A stretch of 64,000 bases of DNA from Roseospirillum parvum (GTDB lineage Bacteria > Pseudomonadota > Alphaproteobacteria > Rhodospirillales > Rhodospirillaceae): assembly GCF_900100455.1 (NCBI RefSeq), contig NZ_FNCV01000004.1:176700-240699 (forward strand). The letters are read 5' to 3'. Position numbers and translations under genes: made by a program. The notes below the pieces were generated by a model, which ran no database searches, had not been told where the DNA came from, and saw only the letters and a list, made by a program, of their open reading frames with translations. Shown one piece after another: positions 18,955 through 28,850 of this stretch. Within the stretch, counting starts at the first letter, position 1, and each line of letters opens with the position of its first letter.

Positions 18955-20636
18955 GGCGGCGGCGCACCGTCCCCGCCCGGCTCGGCGGCCGGCCGGAAGG
19001 CCACCACCCGGTCGCGACCGCCGGTCTTGGCCTGATAGAGCGCCTGATCGGCGGCGGCGATCACCTCGTCGGCGGTGGTGGCGTCGCCGGGGAAGTGGGC
19101 CAGGCCGATGCTGGCGGTCAGGTCCAGTTGCACCGCCTGATCGAGCACGAAGGGGCGCTCGTTGATGGCCGCGCGCACCCGCTCGGCGATGTCCAGGCCT
19201 TCCGGGCCCTCGGTCTCGACCAGCAGCAGGATGAACTCCTCGCCGCCGTAGCGGGCCAGTCTGTCGGTGCCACGGGCCTCGCGGGCCAGGCGGTCGGCGG
19301 CCCGGGCCAGCACATGGTCGCCGGCCGGGTGGCCGTGCCGGTCGTTGACCTGCTTGAAGTGGTCGAGATCGATCATCAGCAGGACGAAGCTCCGGCCGTA
19401 GCGCCGGCAGCGGGCGATCTCCTGATCGAGCAGGGGCATGAAGGCGCGGCGGTTGAGCAGCCCGGTCAGGGCATCGCGCGCGGCCAGATGGGCCAGCGAG
19501 CGCCGGTTGTCCTCCAGCTCCGTCTCGATGCGCCCGACCCGGCGGTGGAAGAAGGCCATCAGGCCGAGCCCGATGAGCAGCGCCCCGCCGCCCGAGCCGT
19601 ACACCAGGCGGTCGGCGAGATTCTTGTCCTCGGTCACGTCGAGCACCGGGATCATCTCGCCGACGGTGCGCCCCGGGGCGTCGAGCAGGGGCAGGAACAG
19701 GGCCCGGAGGTGACGCCCGCCGTGGTCGAGCACCAGGCCGTCGCCGAGGGTGACGTCATCCGGGCTGAGCAGCCCCTGGCCCCGCGCCGCCAGCGCCTCG
19801 GCGATGGTCGGGGCCAGGCCGGCGGTGGTGTCGAGGCTGAGGATGGCGTCGGGAAAGGCGGTCCACTCGGGGGTGCGGCCGAGCATCCGCATCCCGGTTT
19901 CCCAGTCGGTGCGGTTGAGCAGGGCCTTGTCGATGGCGACCAGCAACTGCGCCCCGGTCAGTTGGCGGATTTCGTCGAGCAGGCTCTCGATTTCCATCCC
20001 CACCTCGACATAGCCAAGGCGCCGGTTCTGCTCGGCGGGGTCGTACCACGGCATGACCAGACGCAGGGTGAAGGTGCCCAGCGGCCCCAACTCCAGGCCA
20101 TGGGCGATGCCCCCGGTGCGCTCCGCCTCCAGGGCGGTGAAGCGGTCGATGCGGTCGCCGAAACGGTCCGGCTGGTGGACCCGAAGCAGGCATTCGCGGT
20201 CGGGCAGCAGGAAGTAGAAATGGGTGATCTGGTGGCGGCTGCGCAGCTCGTGGAAGAGCGGCGCGGCGCGCGCCAGCAGGGCCGCCCGGTCGCCCGCCTC
20301 AAGACCGTCGCGCAGGACCTCGTCGCGGCTGATCGCCTGGATCGCCGTGCCCAGCTTGTCGACCGCCTGATCGATGCCGGTGGCATACAGGCCGGCGGTC
20401 AGGCGCAGGGTGGTGCGGGCCTCGTCCTCGATGTGGGCGGTGACGTGGCTGTTGGTCTGATGGGTGAACAGGCCGATCAGCACCACCACCGCCAGACCCA
20501 AGGGGACCAGGAAGGCGACCTTCAGACGCACCGGCCGAGTGCTGCCGGCGGCGGCGAGGGGGCAGGCGTCGTCACGCGCGTCGTTGGTGTTGGTGGTGGC
20601 GGCGGTGGGGGCCGGGTCGGCGGTGTCGGTGGGCAT
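18942..20636 (-). CDS. Membrane diguanylate cyclase with dCACHE-type sensor
   Basis: A 564-residue protein. A Thr/Asp/Ala-rich N-terminal tail, a transmembrane helix near 40-58, an extracytoplasmic sensor (about 60-330) with FYFLLPDRECLLRVHQPDR, typical of double-CACHE domains, a second helix near 335-350, then GGDEF. The active site is YGGEEF, and RGTD five residues before it is an I-site, so it is probably an active, product-inhibited cyclase. ATG 20636 is taken; one 51 bases further upstream is possible. The last codon and stop sit inside the 27-bp repeat array, where every unit carries a TAG in this frame. Confidence 0.91.
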   Translation of the reverse strand: MPTDTADPAPTAATTNTNDARDDACPLAAAGSTRPVRLKVAFLVPLGLAVVVLIGLFTHQTNSHVTAHIEDEARTTLRLTAGLYATGIDQAVDKLGTAIQAISRDEVLRDGLEAGDRAALLARAAPLFHELRSRHQITHFYFLLPDRECLLRVHQPDRFGDRIDRFTALEAERTGGIAHGLELGPLGTFTLRLVMPWYDPAEQNRRLGYVEVGMEIESLLDEIRQLTGAQLLVAIDKALLNRTDWETGMRMLGRTPEWTAFPDAILSLDTTAGLAPTIAEALAARGQGLLSPDDVTLGDGLVLDHGGRHLRALFLPLLDAPGRTVGEMIPVLDVTEDKNLADRLVYGSGGGALLIGLGLMAFFHRRVGRIETELEDNRRSLAHLAARDALTGLLNRRAFMPLLDQEIARCRRYGRSFVLLMIDLDHFKQVNDRHGHPAGDHVLARAADRLAREARGTDRLARYGGEEFILLLVETEGPEGLDIAERVRAAINERPFVLDQAVQLDLTASIGLAHFPGDATTADEVIAAADQALYQAKTGGRDRVVAFRPAAEPGGDGAPPPAAG

Positions 20637-20831
20637 GGGAAAACCGCTCCGCAAGGACTGTGACCGGCGGCTCGCGTCGGCGGCCACGGCGCGGAGCAGG
20701 CTGGGAAGGTCCCCATCATAAGAGCCGCGACGGCGGCGCGGAAGGGGATTGCGCCTCTTGACCGGGGGCGGGAAAGCGGCTTGGCTCGCCGGATCGTTCC
20801 TTCTCCCGCGTCAAGGGCTTGCCCCCACCCC

Positions 20832-21539
20832 ATGGACCCCCGTCAGTTGTTCTCCGGCCCCATCCGCGTCGGCCAGCCGCGTGAAACCCGCCGCCACAAA
20901 GGCTTGAGTCGGGCCTGGATTCGCTGCCCCTCCGGGCGCCGCCTCGACCTGCTCGACCCGGCGCCGACCGATGTGGAGATCGGCGACATCGCGCTGGCCC
21001 TGAGCCGCATCTGCCGCTGGGCCGGCATGACCCGCACCCGCTACGGCTTCTCGGTGGCCCAGCACTCGGTGCTGGTGCTCGACCTGATGGACTGGATGCT
21101 GCGCGAGGACGGCGACCTTCGGGCCCTGGCCGCCCACTCCAAGCTGGGGGTGCGCGGCTGGCGGCTGGCCGGCCTGCTGCACGACGGCGCCGAGGCCTAC
21201 CTGGGCGGCGATCTGGCCAGCCCGGCCAAGGCCCACCTGGAGGCCGACGGCTACAAGGCCATGGAGGACCGCCTGCAACGGGCGATCAACCTGCGCTTCG
21301 CCCTGCCGGCCACCCTGCCGGGGCGCCTCAAGACCCTGATCAAGGCGGCCGACCGGGCCAGCGCCTATGCCGAAAGCGTGCTCATCGCCGGTTTCAGCCG
21401 GGCCGAGGCCGACCCGCTGTTCGGCATCCGCACGCCGCTGGCCGAGGGGGCCAGCCTCGATCCGCTGCCCCCGGAAGCGGCGGAAAGCCTGTTCCTTCAG
21501 CGTTTCGCCGAACTCGACCCCGGATCGCGCGCCGCTTGA
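20832..21539 (+). CDS. HD-domain hydrolase, YfbR-like
   Basis: A 235-residue HD-family phosphohydrolase. Motifs in order: GFSVAQHSVLV (first His), LLHDGAEAYLGGD (HD pair with Glu) and ADRASAYAE (final Asp). This pattern is that of YfbR-type 5'-deoxynucleotidases and relatives that hydrolyse nucleotide monophosphates. Start ATG 20832 (MDPRQLFSG) was chosen because the conserved part begins there; the open frame extends 17 codons further upstream. It is followed 64 bases later by def on the same strand. Confidence 0.85.
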   Translation: MDPRQLFSGPIRVGQPRETRRHKGLSRAWIRCPSGRRLDLLDPAPTDVEIGDIALALSRICRWAGMTRTRYGFSVAQHSVLVLDLMDWMLREDGDLRALAAHSKLGVRGWRLAGLLHDGAEAYLGGDLASPAKAHLEADGYKAMEDRLQRAINLRFALPATLPGRLKTLIKAADRASAYAESVLIAGFSRAEADPLFGIRTPLAEGASLDPLPPEAAESLFLQRFAELDPGSRAA

Positions 21540-21603
21540 CCGGGGGGCGGGGCGGGATTATCTGAGGCCATTCCCCGCAAGATCGCCGCCATCCGAGGCT
21601 CCC

Positions 21604-22128
21604 ATGGCCCTGCTGCCCATCATCGTTGCCCCCGATCCCCGCCTGAAACTGGTCGCCAAGCCGGTGGCAGAGGTGGACGACGCGGTGCGCCAGCGCCTGT
21701 CCGACATGCTGGAAACCATGTACGACGCTCCGGGCGTCGGTCTCGCCGCCCCGCAGGTGGGCGACTCGCGGCGCATGCTGGTCATCGACGTCGCCGGCCA
21801 GGACGAGGAGCCACGGCCGCTGAAGATCATCAACCCGGAGATCGTCTGGGAAAGCGAGCAGACCAAGAGCTTCGACGAAGGCTGCCTGTCGCTGCCCGAG
21901 CAGTACGCCGGGGTGGAGCGGCCGGCCGAGGTCACCGTGCGCTACCTGGACGAGAACGGCGAGCGCCAGGAGCTGACCGCCGACGGCCTGCTGGCGGTGG
22001 CCATCCAGCACGAGATCGACCATCTGGACGGCGTGCTGTTCGTCGACCACGTCTCCAGCCTGCGCCGCAACCTGATCCTGCGCAAGCTGACCAAGCTGAA
22101 GCGCCAGAAGGAAAAGGCGGCCGGGTAG
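21604..22128 (+). CDS. def: Peptide deformylase
   Basis: A 174-residue metalloenzyme removing the formyl group from nascent proteins. All three motifs are intact: GVGLAAPQVG, EGCLSLPE (Cys ligand) and QHEIDHLDG (HExxH). The ATG at 21604 gives the usual N-terminus (MALLPIIVAPDPRLK). Methionyl-tRNA formyltransferase, the frequent neighbour, is not next to it here. Confidence 0.97.
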   Translation: MALLPIIVAPDPRLKLVAKPVAEVDDAVRQRLSDMLETMYDAPGVGLAAPQVGDSRRMLVIDVAGQDEEPRPLKIINPEIVWESEQTKSFDEGCLSLPEQYAGVERPAEVTVRYLDENGERQELTADGLLAVAIQHEIDHLDGVLFVDHVSSLRRNLILRKLTKLKRQKEKAAG

Positions 22129-22152
22129 AGAAAACCCCCGAACGCGCCGGCC

Positions 22153-22190
22153 CGAGCGAGCCAGAACGGATCGAGGCGACGATTTGCGGC
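22153..22190. repeat. Diverged fragment of intergenic element C
   Basis: CGAGCGAGCCAGAACGGATC and the following bases to GATTTGCGGC match, with a few changes, the core of the element at 63608-63715. The bases up to about 22250 show weaker similarity to the rest of that element. Confidence 0.65.
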
Positions 22191-22263
22191 CGGTTCAGGC
22201 GCCCAGAGGCATGCGGCGTGGGTCACGACGCCTGCCACATGGGCCAGAGCCGCCGCGCCCCGC

Positions 22264-22452
22264 TCAGAAATCGGTGCAGCGGCCTTTCTGTTCCCAGTCG
22301 CCGTAGCGGGTCGGCTCGGGGCCCTTGGGGCCGCCGATCTCGCGGCCGGCCGGGGGCTGCCCGGTCGGCTCGTCAGCGGCCGTCTGCTCAGTTTCCACCA
22401 ACTCGGTGGCCGGCGTCTCGGGCTCGGCCTTGGGGGTCTCGTCGTCGCTCAT
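22264..22452 (-). CDS. DUF1674 / SdhAF4-like succinate dehydrogenase assembly factor
   Basis: A 62-residue protein. The C-terminal IGGPKGPEPTRYGDWEQKGRC is the conserved DUF1674 motif found in SdhAF4, a factor assisting the flavinylated SdhA subunit. The N-terminal 35 residues are acidic and low-complexity. ATG 22452; the open frame runs 18 codons further upstream without support. It lies after acs on the same strand and is separated from it by a GC hairpin without a T-run. No sdh genes are in the window. Confidence 0.85.
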   Translation of the reverse strand: MSDDETPKAEPETPATELVETEQTAADEPTGQPPAGREIGGPKGPEPTRYGDWEQKGRCTDF

Positions 22453-22521
22453 CGTGGGGTCCGGTTGAGGGTCCTCACCGGGGGGCGTGCGCCCCCCGGC
22501 GATCAAGGTGTCGGGTCGGCT

Positions 22522-24462
<1,941 letters not shown>

Positions 24463-24806
24463 CTGGCATCTCTCCTGTCGGTCTTTTCATTGAAGTCCAC
24501 GACCGCCCCGCCGGGGCGGGCCGCGGGGGTGCGGCGGGAGGGACCAAGGCGGTGCACGCGACACCACCGACGCCGGCCCGCAGGCGGGCGGCGGCGGCGC
24601 GGTCGGGCGCGGGGGATCGGGGGTCGGCCTCCCTTATTGATTATTGGGCCGCATGGTAGGGGATCGCCGGCCTCAAGTCACCCCCGGGAAGGGCGCCGGC
24701 CGGTGGCTCAGGTGTCTGTTCTGGAAAGGATCATCGAGAACGAGCGGGCCGCTCCCCGTGGTTCCATCAGGCGCCACGGGTTGGCCCTGGGGCCGCGCTT
24801 ACAGGC
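24463..24806. other. Non-coding gap between acs and EVE gene
   Basis: No gene is supported. An AT-rich patch around 24635-24650 (TTATTGATTATTGG) stands out from the GC-rich surroundings and could belong to the acs promoter, but no convincing -35/-10 pair is seen. Confidence 0.4.
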
Positions 24807-25223
24807 TCACGCCTCAAGACCACCCAGGCTGCGGATCAGGGCCCAACTGTCGGGGTCGATGGGCATCACCGAGAGGCGCGACTGGCGAACCAGGGGCAGG
24901 TTCTCAAGACGCGGATCGGTCTTGATCTGGTTCAGGGTGACCGGCTCGGGCAGGGGCTCGACGGCCTTCAGGTCGACCATCACGAAGCGCCCCGACTCGT
25001 CTGAAGGGTCGGGTCGCGCCTCGCCCACCACCTCGACGATGCCGACGATGCGCTTCTCGTTCACCGAGTGATAGAAGAAGGCCTGATCGCCCACCCGCAT
25101 GGCCTTCAGGTTCTTGGCCGCCTGATGGTTGCGCACCCCGTCCCAGGGTTCGACGCCGGCCGCCACGTGGTCCTCCCACGACCAGCAGCCGGGCTCCGAC
25201 TTGACCAGCCAGTACGATGGCAT
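24807..25223 (-). CDS. EVE domain-containing protein
   Basis: A 138-residue single EVE domain (PUA-like fold, as in thymocyte nuclear protein 1). Signatures: YWLVKSEP at the N-terminus, WDGVRNHQAAKNLKAM, GDQAFFYHS, GIVEVVGEA and RFVMVDL. EVE domains bind modified bases in nucleic acids, but the bacterial stand-alone role is not settled. The acs gene lies downstream on the same strand. Confidence 0.93.
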   Translation of the reverse strand: MPSYWLVKSEPGCWSWEDHVAAGVEPWDGVRNHQAAKNLKAMRVGDQAFFYHSVNEKRIVGIVEVVGEARPDPSDESGRFVMVDLKAVEPLPEPVTLNQIKTDPRLENLPLVRQSRLSVMPIDPDSWALIRSLGGLEA

Positions 25224-25349
25224 GTGCGGACCTCCCTCCCCCGATGACGGTGACGGGCAGGGGCCCGCCGGGTTCAGCCGGCAATTTACGGGCTGGCGGG
25301 CGCGCCGTCCATTGCCTGTGGGCGAGGGCTGGCCGGGAGGGAGGCCGCG

Positions 25350-25634
25350 CTACAGGCTGCCCATCACCTGCTTGAAGGGCCGCACCACCACCGATTCGAA
25401 CAGCCCCGCCTTGGCGTAGGGGTCGTTCTCGGTGAAGGCGCGGGCCTCGTCGATGGTCTCGGCCTCCAGCAGCAGCAGGGAGCCGACCATGGTCTGCCCG
25501 TCCGGCCCCAGCATCGGCCCGCCGACCCGGATGCGCGGCCCGAAGGAGGCGGCGTAGTCCAGATGGGCCTGCCGGGTGGCCTGGCGCACCTCGCCATGAC
25601 CCGGCTTGTCGGTGCAGACGATGGCGAACAGCAT
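25350..25634 (-). CDS. YciI family protein
   Basis: A 94-residue protein of the YciI fold (alpha-beta barrel related to muconolactone isomerases). It shows MLFAIVCTDKPG, RQAHLDYAASFG, IRVGGPML and a C-terminal FTENDPYAKAGLFESVVVRPF, all family-typical. The His/Asp pair in HLDY is the usual active-site position, but no reaction is assigned to most members. ATG 25634. It lies just downstream of tRNA-Thr on the same strand. Confidence 0.92.
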   Translation of the reverse strand: MLFAIVCTDKPGHGEVRQATRQAHLDYAASFGPRIRVGGPMLGPDGQTMVGSLLLLEAETIDEARAFTENDPYAKAGLFESVVVRPFKQVMGSL

Positions 25635-25681
25635 GGGCGGCTCCGTCGGGCTGGTGCGGGGGACAAGATGCCGGGAAAAGG

Positions 25682-25757
25682 TGGTGCCGCAGGAGGGATT
25701 CGAACCCCCGACCCCATCATTACGAATGACGTGCTCTACCAGCTGAGCTACTGCGGC
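25682..25757 (-). tRNA. tRNA-Thr(CGT)
   Basis: 76 bases with encoded CCA. Acceptor GCCGCAG pairs with CTGCGGC; anticodon stem CGTCA/TGATG with loop TTCGTAA gives anticodon CGT (codon ACG). The T arm GGGGGTTCGAATCCCTC has one mismatch-prone end but is normal. All arms can be drawn. Confidence 0.95.
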
Positions 25758-25773
25758 GCCGGGCTCCGGGGGC

Positions 25774-25779
25774 ATCATA
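25774..25779 (-). promoter_or_regulatory. Likely -10 box of tRNA-Thr promoter
   Basis: TATGAT on the minus strand, 17 bases before the tRNA 5' end. The -35 region is weak (TTTCGC), so only the -10 is called. Confidence 0.4.
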
Positions 25780-25889
25780 GCCGGCCGGAGTGGGCGGCGA
25801 AAGTACGCTCCGCCGCGGCGCTTGGCAAGCCTCGGCTGGCGGCGCGCACCCTTGCCCGACCCGCCGTGGACTGCCATAAGCTGAAGGCC

Positions 25890-26468
25890 ATGCTCAGCCC
25901 TTCCCGCCCCTTCGTCCTGATCGACCGCGACGGCACCTTGAACGTCGAGGTCAACTACCTGTCGCGGCCCGATGACCTGGCCCTCATCCCCGGCGCCGGG
26001 CCGGCCCTGGCCCGCCTTCAGGCTGCCGGTTACGGGGTGGTCGTGGTGACCAACCAGTCGGGGCTGGCTCGCGGCTACTTCACCCCGGCCGACCTGGAGG
26101 CGGTGCACGCCCGGCTCGGTGAGCTGCTGGCCGCCCATGGGGTGCGCCTGGACGCCATCGAGGTCTGCCCGCACGGCCCGGACGACGATTGCGACTGCCG
26201 CAAGCCGCGCCCCGGCATGGTGCTGCGCGCCGCCGCCCGCCTGGGCTTCGACCCCGGGGCCGCCATTGTCATCGGCGACAAGCCGGCCGACATCGGGTTG
26301 GGCCGGGCGGTGGGGGCGCGCACCATCCTGGTGCGCACCGGCTACGGTGCCGAAACCGAGGCCGCCGGCATCGCCCACCCCGATGCCCCCGATGCGATCG
26401 TCGATGACCTGCCCGCCGCCATCGAGTTGATCCTGGCCGGCGGCCCCACCCCGGAGCCCCGCCGATGA
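25890..26468 (+). CDS. gmhB: D-glycero-D-manno-heptose-1,7-bisphosphate 7-phosphatase
   Basis: A 192-residue HAD phosphatase. Motif I LIDRDGTLN, motif II VVTNQSG, the zinc-binding loop CPHGPDDDCDCRKP (three Cys and a His) and motif IV IGDKPADIGLG are diagnostic of GmhB, which works in ADP-heptose synthesis for lipopolysaccharide. ATG 25890 was chosen as the first Met before the conserved FVLIDRDGT. It overlaps the next gene by four bases (ATGA). Confidence 0.92.
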   Translation: MLSPSRPFVLIDRDGTLNVEVNYLSRPDDLALIPGAGPALARLQAAGYGVVVVTNQSGLARGYFTPADLEAVHARLGELLAAHGVRLDAIEVCPHGPDDDCDCRKPRPGMVLRAAARLGFDPGAAIVIGDKPADIGLGRAVGARTILVRTGYGAETEAAGIAHPDAPDAIVDDLPAAIELILAGGPTPEPRR

Positions 26469-27385
26469 CCGCCAACCCGCGCGCCCTGGCCAAGGGGCTG
26501 ATCTCCCTGGTCGCCCCCGGGGCGACCCACATCCGCCACGACAAACGCTCGGCGGCCTACTTCTATTCGGCCCTGATGCGCCATCTGGTGCGGCTCGACG
26601 CCCACGGCGCCCGGCCTCGCCTGGGCGCGGTGGCGGAGCTGGGTCCCGGCGCCGCCCTGGGCATGGGCCTGACTGCCCTGCTGCTCGGCGCCGAGAGCTA
26701 TCGCGGCCTCGACATCGCCCCCTACGCCGGCGACGCCGAGGCCAACCGCGCCCTGCTCGACCAGTTGGCCGGGCTGGTCGCCGACCGGGCCGGGATTCCC
26801 CACGGCGGCGACTTCGCCCGCATCCGTCCCACCCTGGCCGACCACCGCTTCCCCGACTGGCTGCCCCTCGATCCCGACACCGTGCGGGCCCGCGCCCGAA
26901 CCCTGGCCCCGGCGCTGGCCGCCCCCGGCACGCCGCCGATCCACTACACCGCCCCCTGGACCCGCGCCGACGCCGAGGCCGGCACCATCGACTGGCTGTT
27001 CTCCCAGGCGGTGCTGGAACACGTCGACGACGTGCCCGCCACCTGGGCCGCCATCGCCCGCTGGCTGGCTCCCGGCGGCGTCACCAGCCACCAGATCGAC
27101 CTGCGCAGCCACGGCACCGCCACCACCTGGAACGGCCACTGGGCAATCCCGCCGACCACCTGGAAACTGATGCGCGGCCGCCGCCCCTATCTGCTCAACC
27201 GCCAACCCCTGTCGGCCCACCTGAAAGCCCTCGAGCAGGCCGGCCTGGAACTGATCGCCATCGACCGCAGCCCCGCCCCCGACCCCGGCACCCCACGCCA
27301 CAACCTCCAGGAACCCTGGCGCTCCCTGCCCGACGACGACTTGACCACCGCCGGCGCCTTCGTCACCGCCCGCCGCCCCGGCTGA
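26465..27385 (+). CDS. Class I SAM-dependent methyltransferase
   Basis: A 306-residue protein. VAELGPGAALGMGL matches the SAM-binding motif I, and DWLFSQAVLEHVDD and WLAPGGVTSHQIDLRSH are motifs of methyltransferase-11/23 type domains. The acceptor is unknown. Translational coupling to gmhB suggests a role in surface glycan modification, but that rests on position only. It is followed by repeat A copy 2. Confidence 0.82.
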   Translation: MTANPRALAKGLISLVAPGATHIRHDKRSAAYFYSALMRHLVRLDAHGARPRLGAVAELGPGAALGMGLTALLLGAESYRGLDIAPYAGDAEANRALLDQLAGLVADRAGIPHGGDFARIRPTLADHRFPDWLPLDPDTVRARARTLAPALAAPGTPPIHYTAPWTRADAEAGTIDWLFSQAVLEHVDDVPATWAAIARWLAPGGVTSHQIDLRSHGTATTWNGHWAIPPTTWKLMRGRRPYLLNRQPLSAHLKALEQAGLELIAIDRSPAPDPGTPRHNLQEPWRSLPDDDLTTAGAFVTARRPG

Positions 27386-27403
27386 GACACACCCGAGGCC
27401 GCG

Positions 27404-27587
27404 CCAAGGGGGCGCTGCCCCCTTGGAACCCCCGCCGGGGGGACCAGGGGCCCCCCCGGACCCCCGCCGTGACTTAAAACCCCACCGAGGGGGGCAAGCC
27501 CCCCTCGGTGGGGTTTTGACTCATGGTGGGGTCTGGGGAGGCCCCCGGCCTCCCCAGCGGGGATTTCAAAGGGGCGGCGCCCCTTTG
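27404..27587. repeat. Intergenic palindromic repeat A, copy 2
   Basis: Same architecture as 6668-6845: outer CCAAGGGGGCGCTGCCCCCTTGG hairpin, GC-rich inner hairpins, central bidirectional terminator, then TGGGGAGGCC...GGCCTCCCCA and AAAGGGGCGGCGCCCCTTT. Relative to copy 1 it is inverted. It separates the convergent methyltransferase and DUF45 peptidase genes. Confidence 0.85.
27476..27517. terminator. Bidirectional terminator in repeat A copy 2
   Basis: AAAACCCCACCGAGGGGGG and its complement ending GGTGGGGTTTT, loop CAAG. It serves the two convergent genes on either side. Confidence 0.85.
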
Positions 27588-27607
27588 ACGTGGCTCCGGG
27601 GTGTGTC

Positions 27608-28300
27608 TCAGCCGAAGCGGTGGAGGGTGGGGCCGTGGGTTTTCAGCCACTGTCTGGCCGGCGTGGGGTTGGCGATCAGTTGGCGCACGGTGGTGTGGAA
27701 CCGGGGGCCGTGGTTGAGGTGGGCGAGGTGGGCCACTTCGTGGGCGACCACGTAGGCCAGCACGTAGTCGGGGGCCAGGATCAGGCGCCAGGAGAAGGCC
27801 AGGTTGCCGTTGGCGGCGCAGCTTCCCCAGCGGCTGGTCGGGTCGCGCAGGGTGATGCGGCCGGGGGTCTTGCCGAGTCGGGCGGCCATCTGGTGGACCC
27901 GTGGGGTGATCTCGGCCCGGGCCTGGGCGCGCAGCCAGTCGGCGAGGCGGCGGGGCAGGTGTTCGGGGTGGCCGCTGATGTGGATTTGCCCGTCCGCGGT
28001 CCACACGCCGCGCCGCGCGGTGGGGGCGTGGACCACCCGGTGGGGGACGCCGAGCAGGGGGATCAGGCTGCCCTCGGCGAATGGCACGCGGGGGGCGAGG
28101 CGGCCCAGGCGCTCGGCGATCCACGGCCGGTGGGTGTCGAGGAAGCGGCGGATTTCGGCTGCTTTCAGGCCCGGCGGGGCGACCACGTTGAGGCTCGCCC
28201 CGTCGGCCGCCAGACGCAGGGTCAGGCGGCGGCTTTTCGGGTGGGTGCGCAGGCGGACCGGCAGGGTGTGGCCGTCGATGACGAGCGGCTCAAAGATCAT
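27608..28300 (-). CDS. YgjP-like metallopeptidase (DUF45, M48-type)
   Basis: A 230-residue zinc metallopeptidase of the YgjP/DUF45 family. The signatures SRWGSCA and VVAHEVAHLAHLNHGPRFH contain the HExxH zinc site with a third His. The N-terminal part has RRLTLRL and VVAPPG, typical of the family. ATG 28300 lies inside the end of the upstream YcgN gene (11-base overlap), so they form an operon. Cellular substrate unknown. Confidence 0.9.
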   Translation of the reverse strand: MIFEPLVIDGHTLPVRLRTHPKSRRLTLRLAADGASLNVVAPPGLKAAEIRRFLDTHRPWIAERLGRLAPRVPFAEGSLIPLLGVPHRVVHAPTARRGVWTADGQIHISGHPEHLPRRLADWLRAQARAEITPRVHQMAARLGKTPGRITLRDPTSRWGSCAANGNLAFSWRLILAPDYVLAYVVAHEVAHLAHLNHGPRFHTTVRQLIANPTPARQWLKTHGPTLHRFG

Positions 28301-28850
28301 CCCAGTCGACCAGATGGTGGTCCAGGGGGCCGGCCTTGCGCTCGTCGATGCAGCGGCCACGCACGCTCTTGCCGGCGCGGTGAATCGATTCGGGATCGCC
28401 GGTGACCAGCGGGTGCCACTCGGGCAGGTCGTGGCCTTCGTCGAGCAGCCGGTAGGCGCAGGTCGGGGGCAGCCAGGGGGTGCGGCGGATGGCGGCGGGG
28501 AACAGTTGCACGCAGTCGGGCACGCTGTCCCAGCGCTCGGCGTAGTCGGAGCAGCGGCAACTGTGCCGGTCGAGCAGCCGGCAGGCGACGTTGGTGGCGT
28601 GCACCTCGCCCGGCTGGCCGTCCTCGTCGTCGTCCTGAAGCTTCAACAGGCAGCACTTGCCGCAGCCGTCGCACAGGGCCTCCCACTGCTCCGGCGACAG
28701 GGCGGCGAGCGGGGTGGTGCGCCAGAACGGCGCGCCCCCCTCGGCCAGCGAGCGCACGCCGCGCCCGAGGACGGCCGGCGGTGTGTCCTGATCCTGGTGG
28801 GATGCTGCCTTAACCTGCCTTGCGCGGCGCTTCAGCCAACTGACCATCAT
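28290..28850 (-). CDS. YcgN / YkgJ cysteine cluster protein (UPF0260)
   Basis: A protein of about 186 residues. The core CDGCGKCCLLKL, ATNVACRLLDRHSCRCSDYAER, VPDCVQL, LPPTCAYRLLDEGHDLPEWHPL matches UPF0260 YcgN, with the cysteine set likely binding zinc or an iron-sulfur cluster. Start is unsure: ATG 28850 would overlap the phaZ 3' end by 41 bases; GTG 28757 would begin just before the conserved part. Lies between phaZ and the DUF45 peptidase gene. Confidence 0.87.
   Translation of the reverse strand: MMVSWLKRRARQVKAASHQDQDTPPAVLGRGVRSLAEGGAPFWRTTPLAALSPEQWEALCDGCGKCCLLKLQDDDEDGQPGEVHATNVACRLLDRHSCRCSDYAERWDSVPDCVQLFPAAIRRTPWLPPTCAYRLLDEGHDLPEWHPLVTGDPESIHRAGKSVRGRCIDERKAGPLDHHLVDWDDL

Noticed and set aside
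22478..22500. CCGGGGGGCGTGCGCCCCCCGG hairpin between acs and the SdhAF4-like gene
   Set aside because: Strong stem but no T-run on either strand, so not called a terminator.
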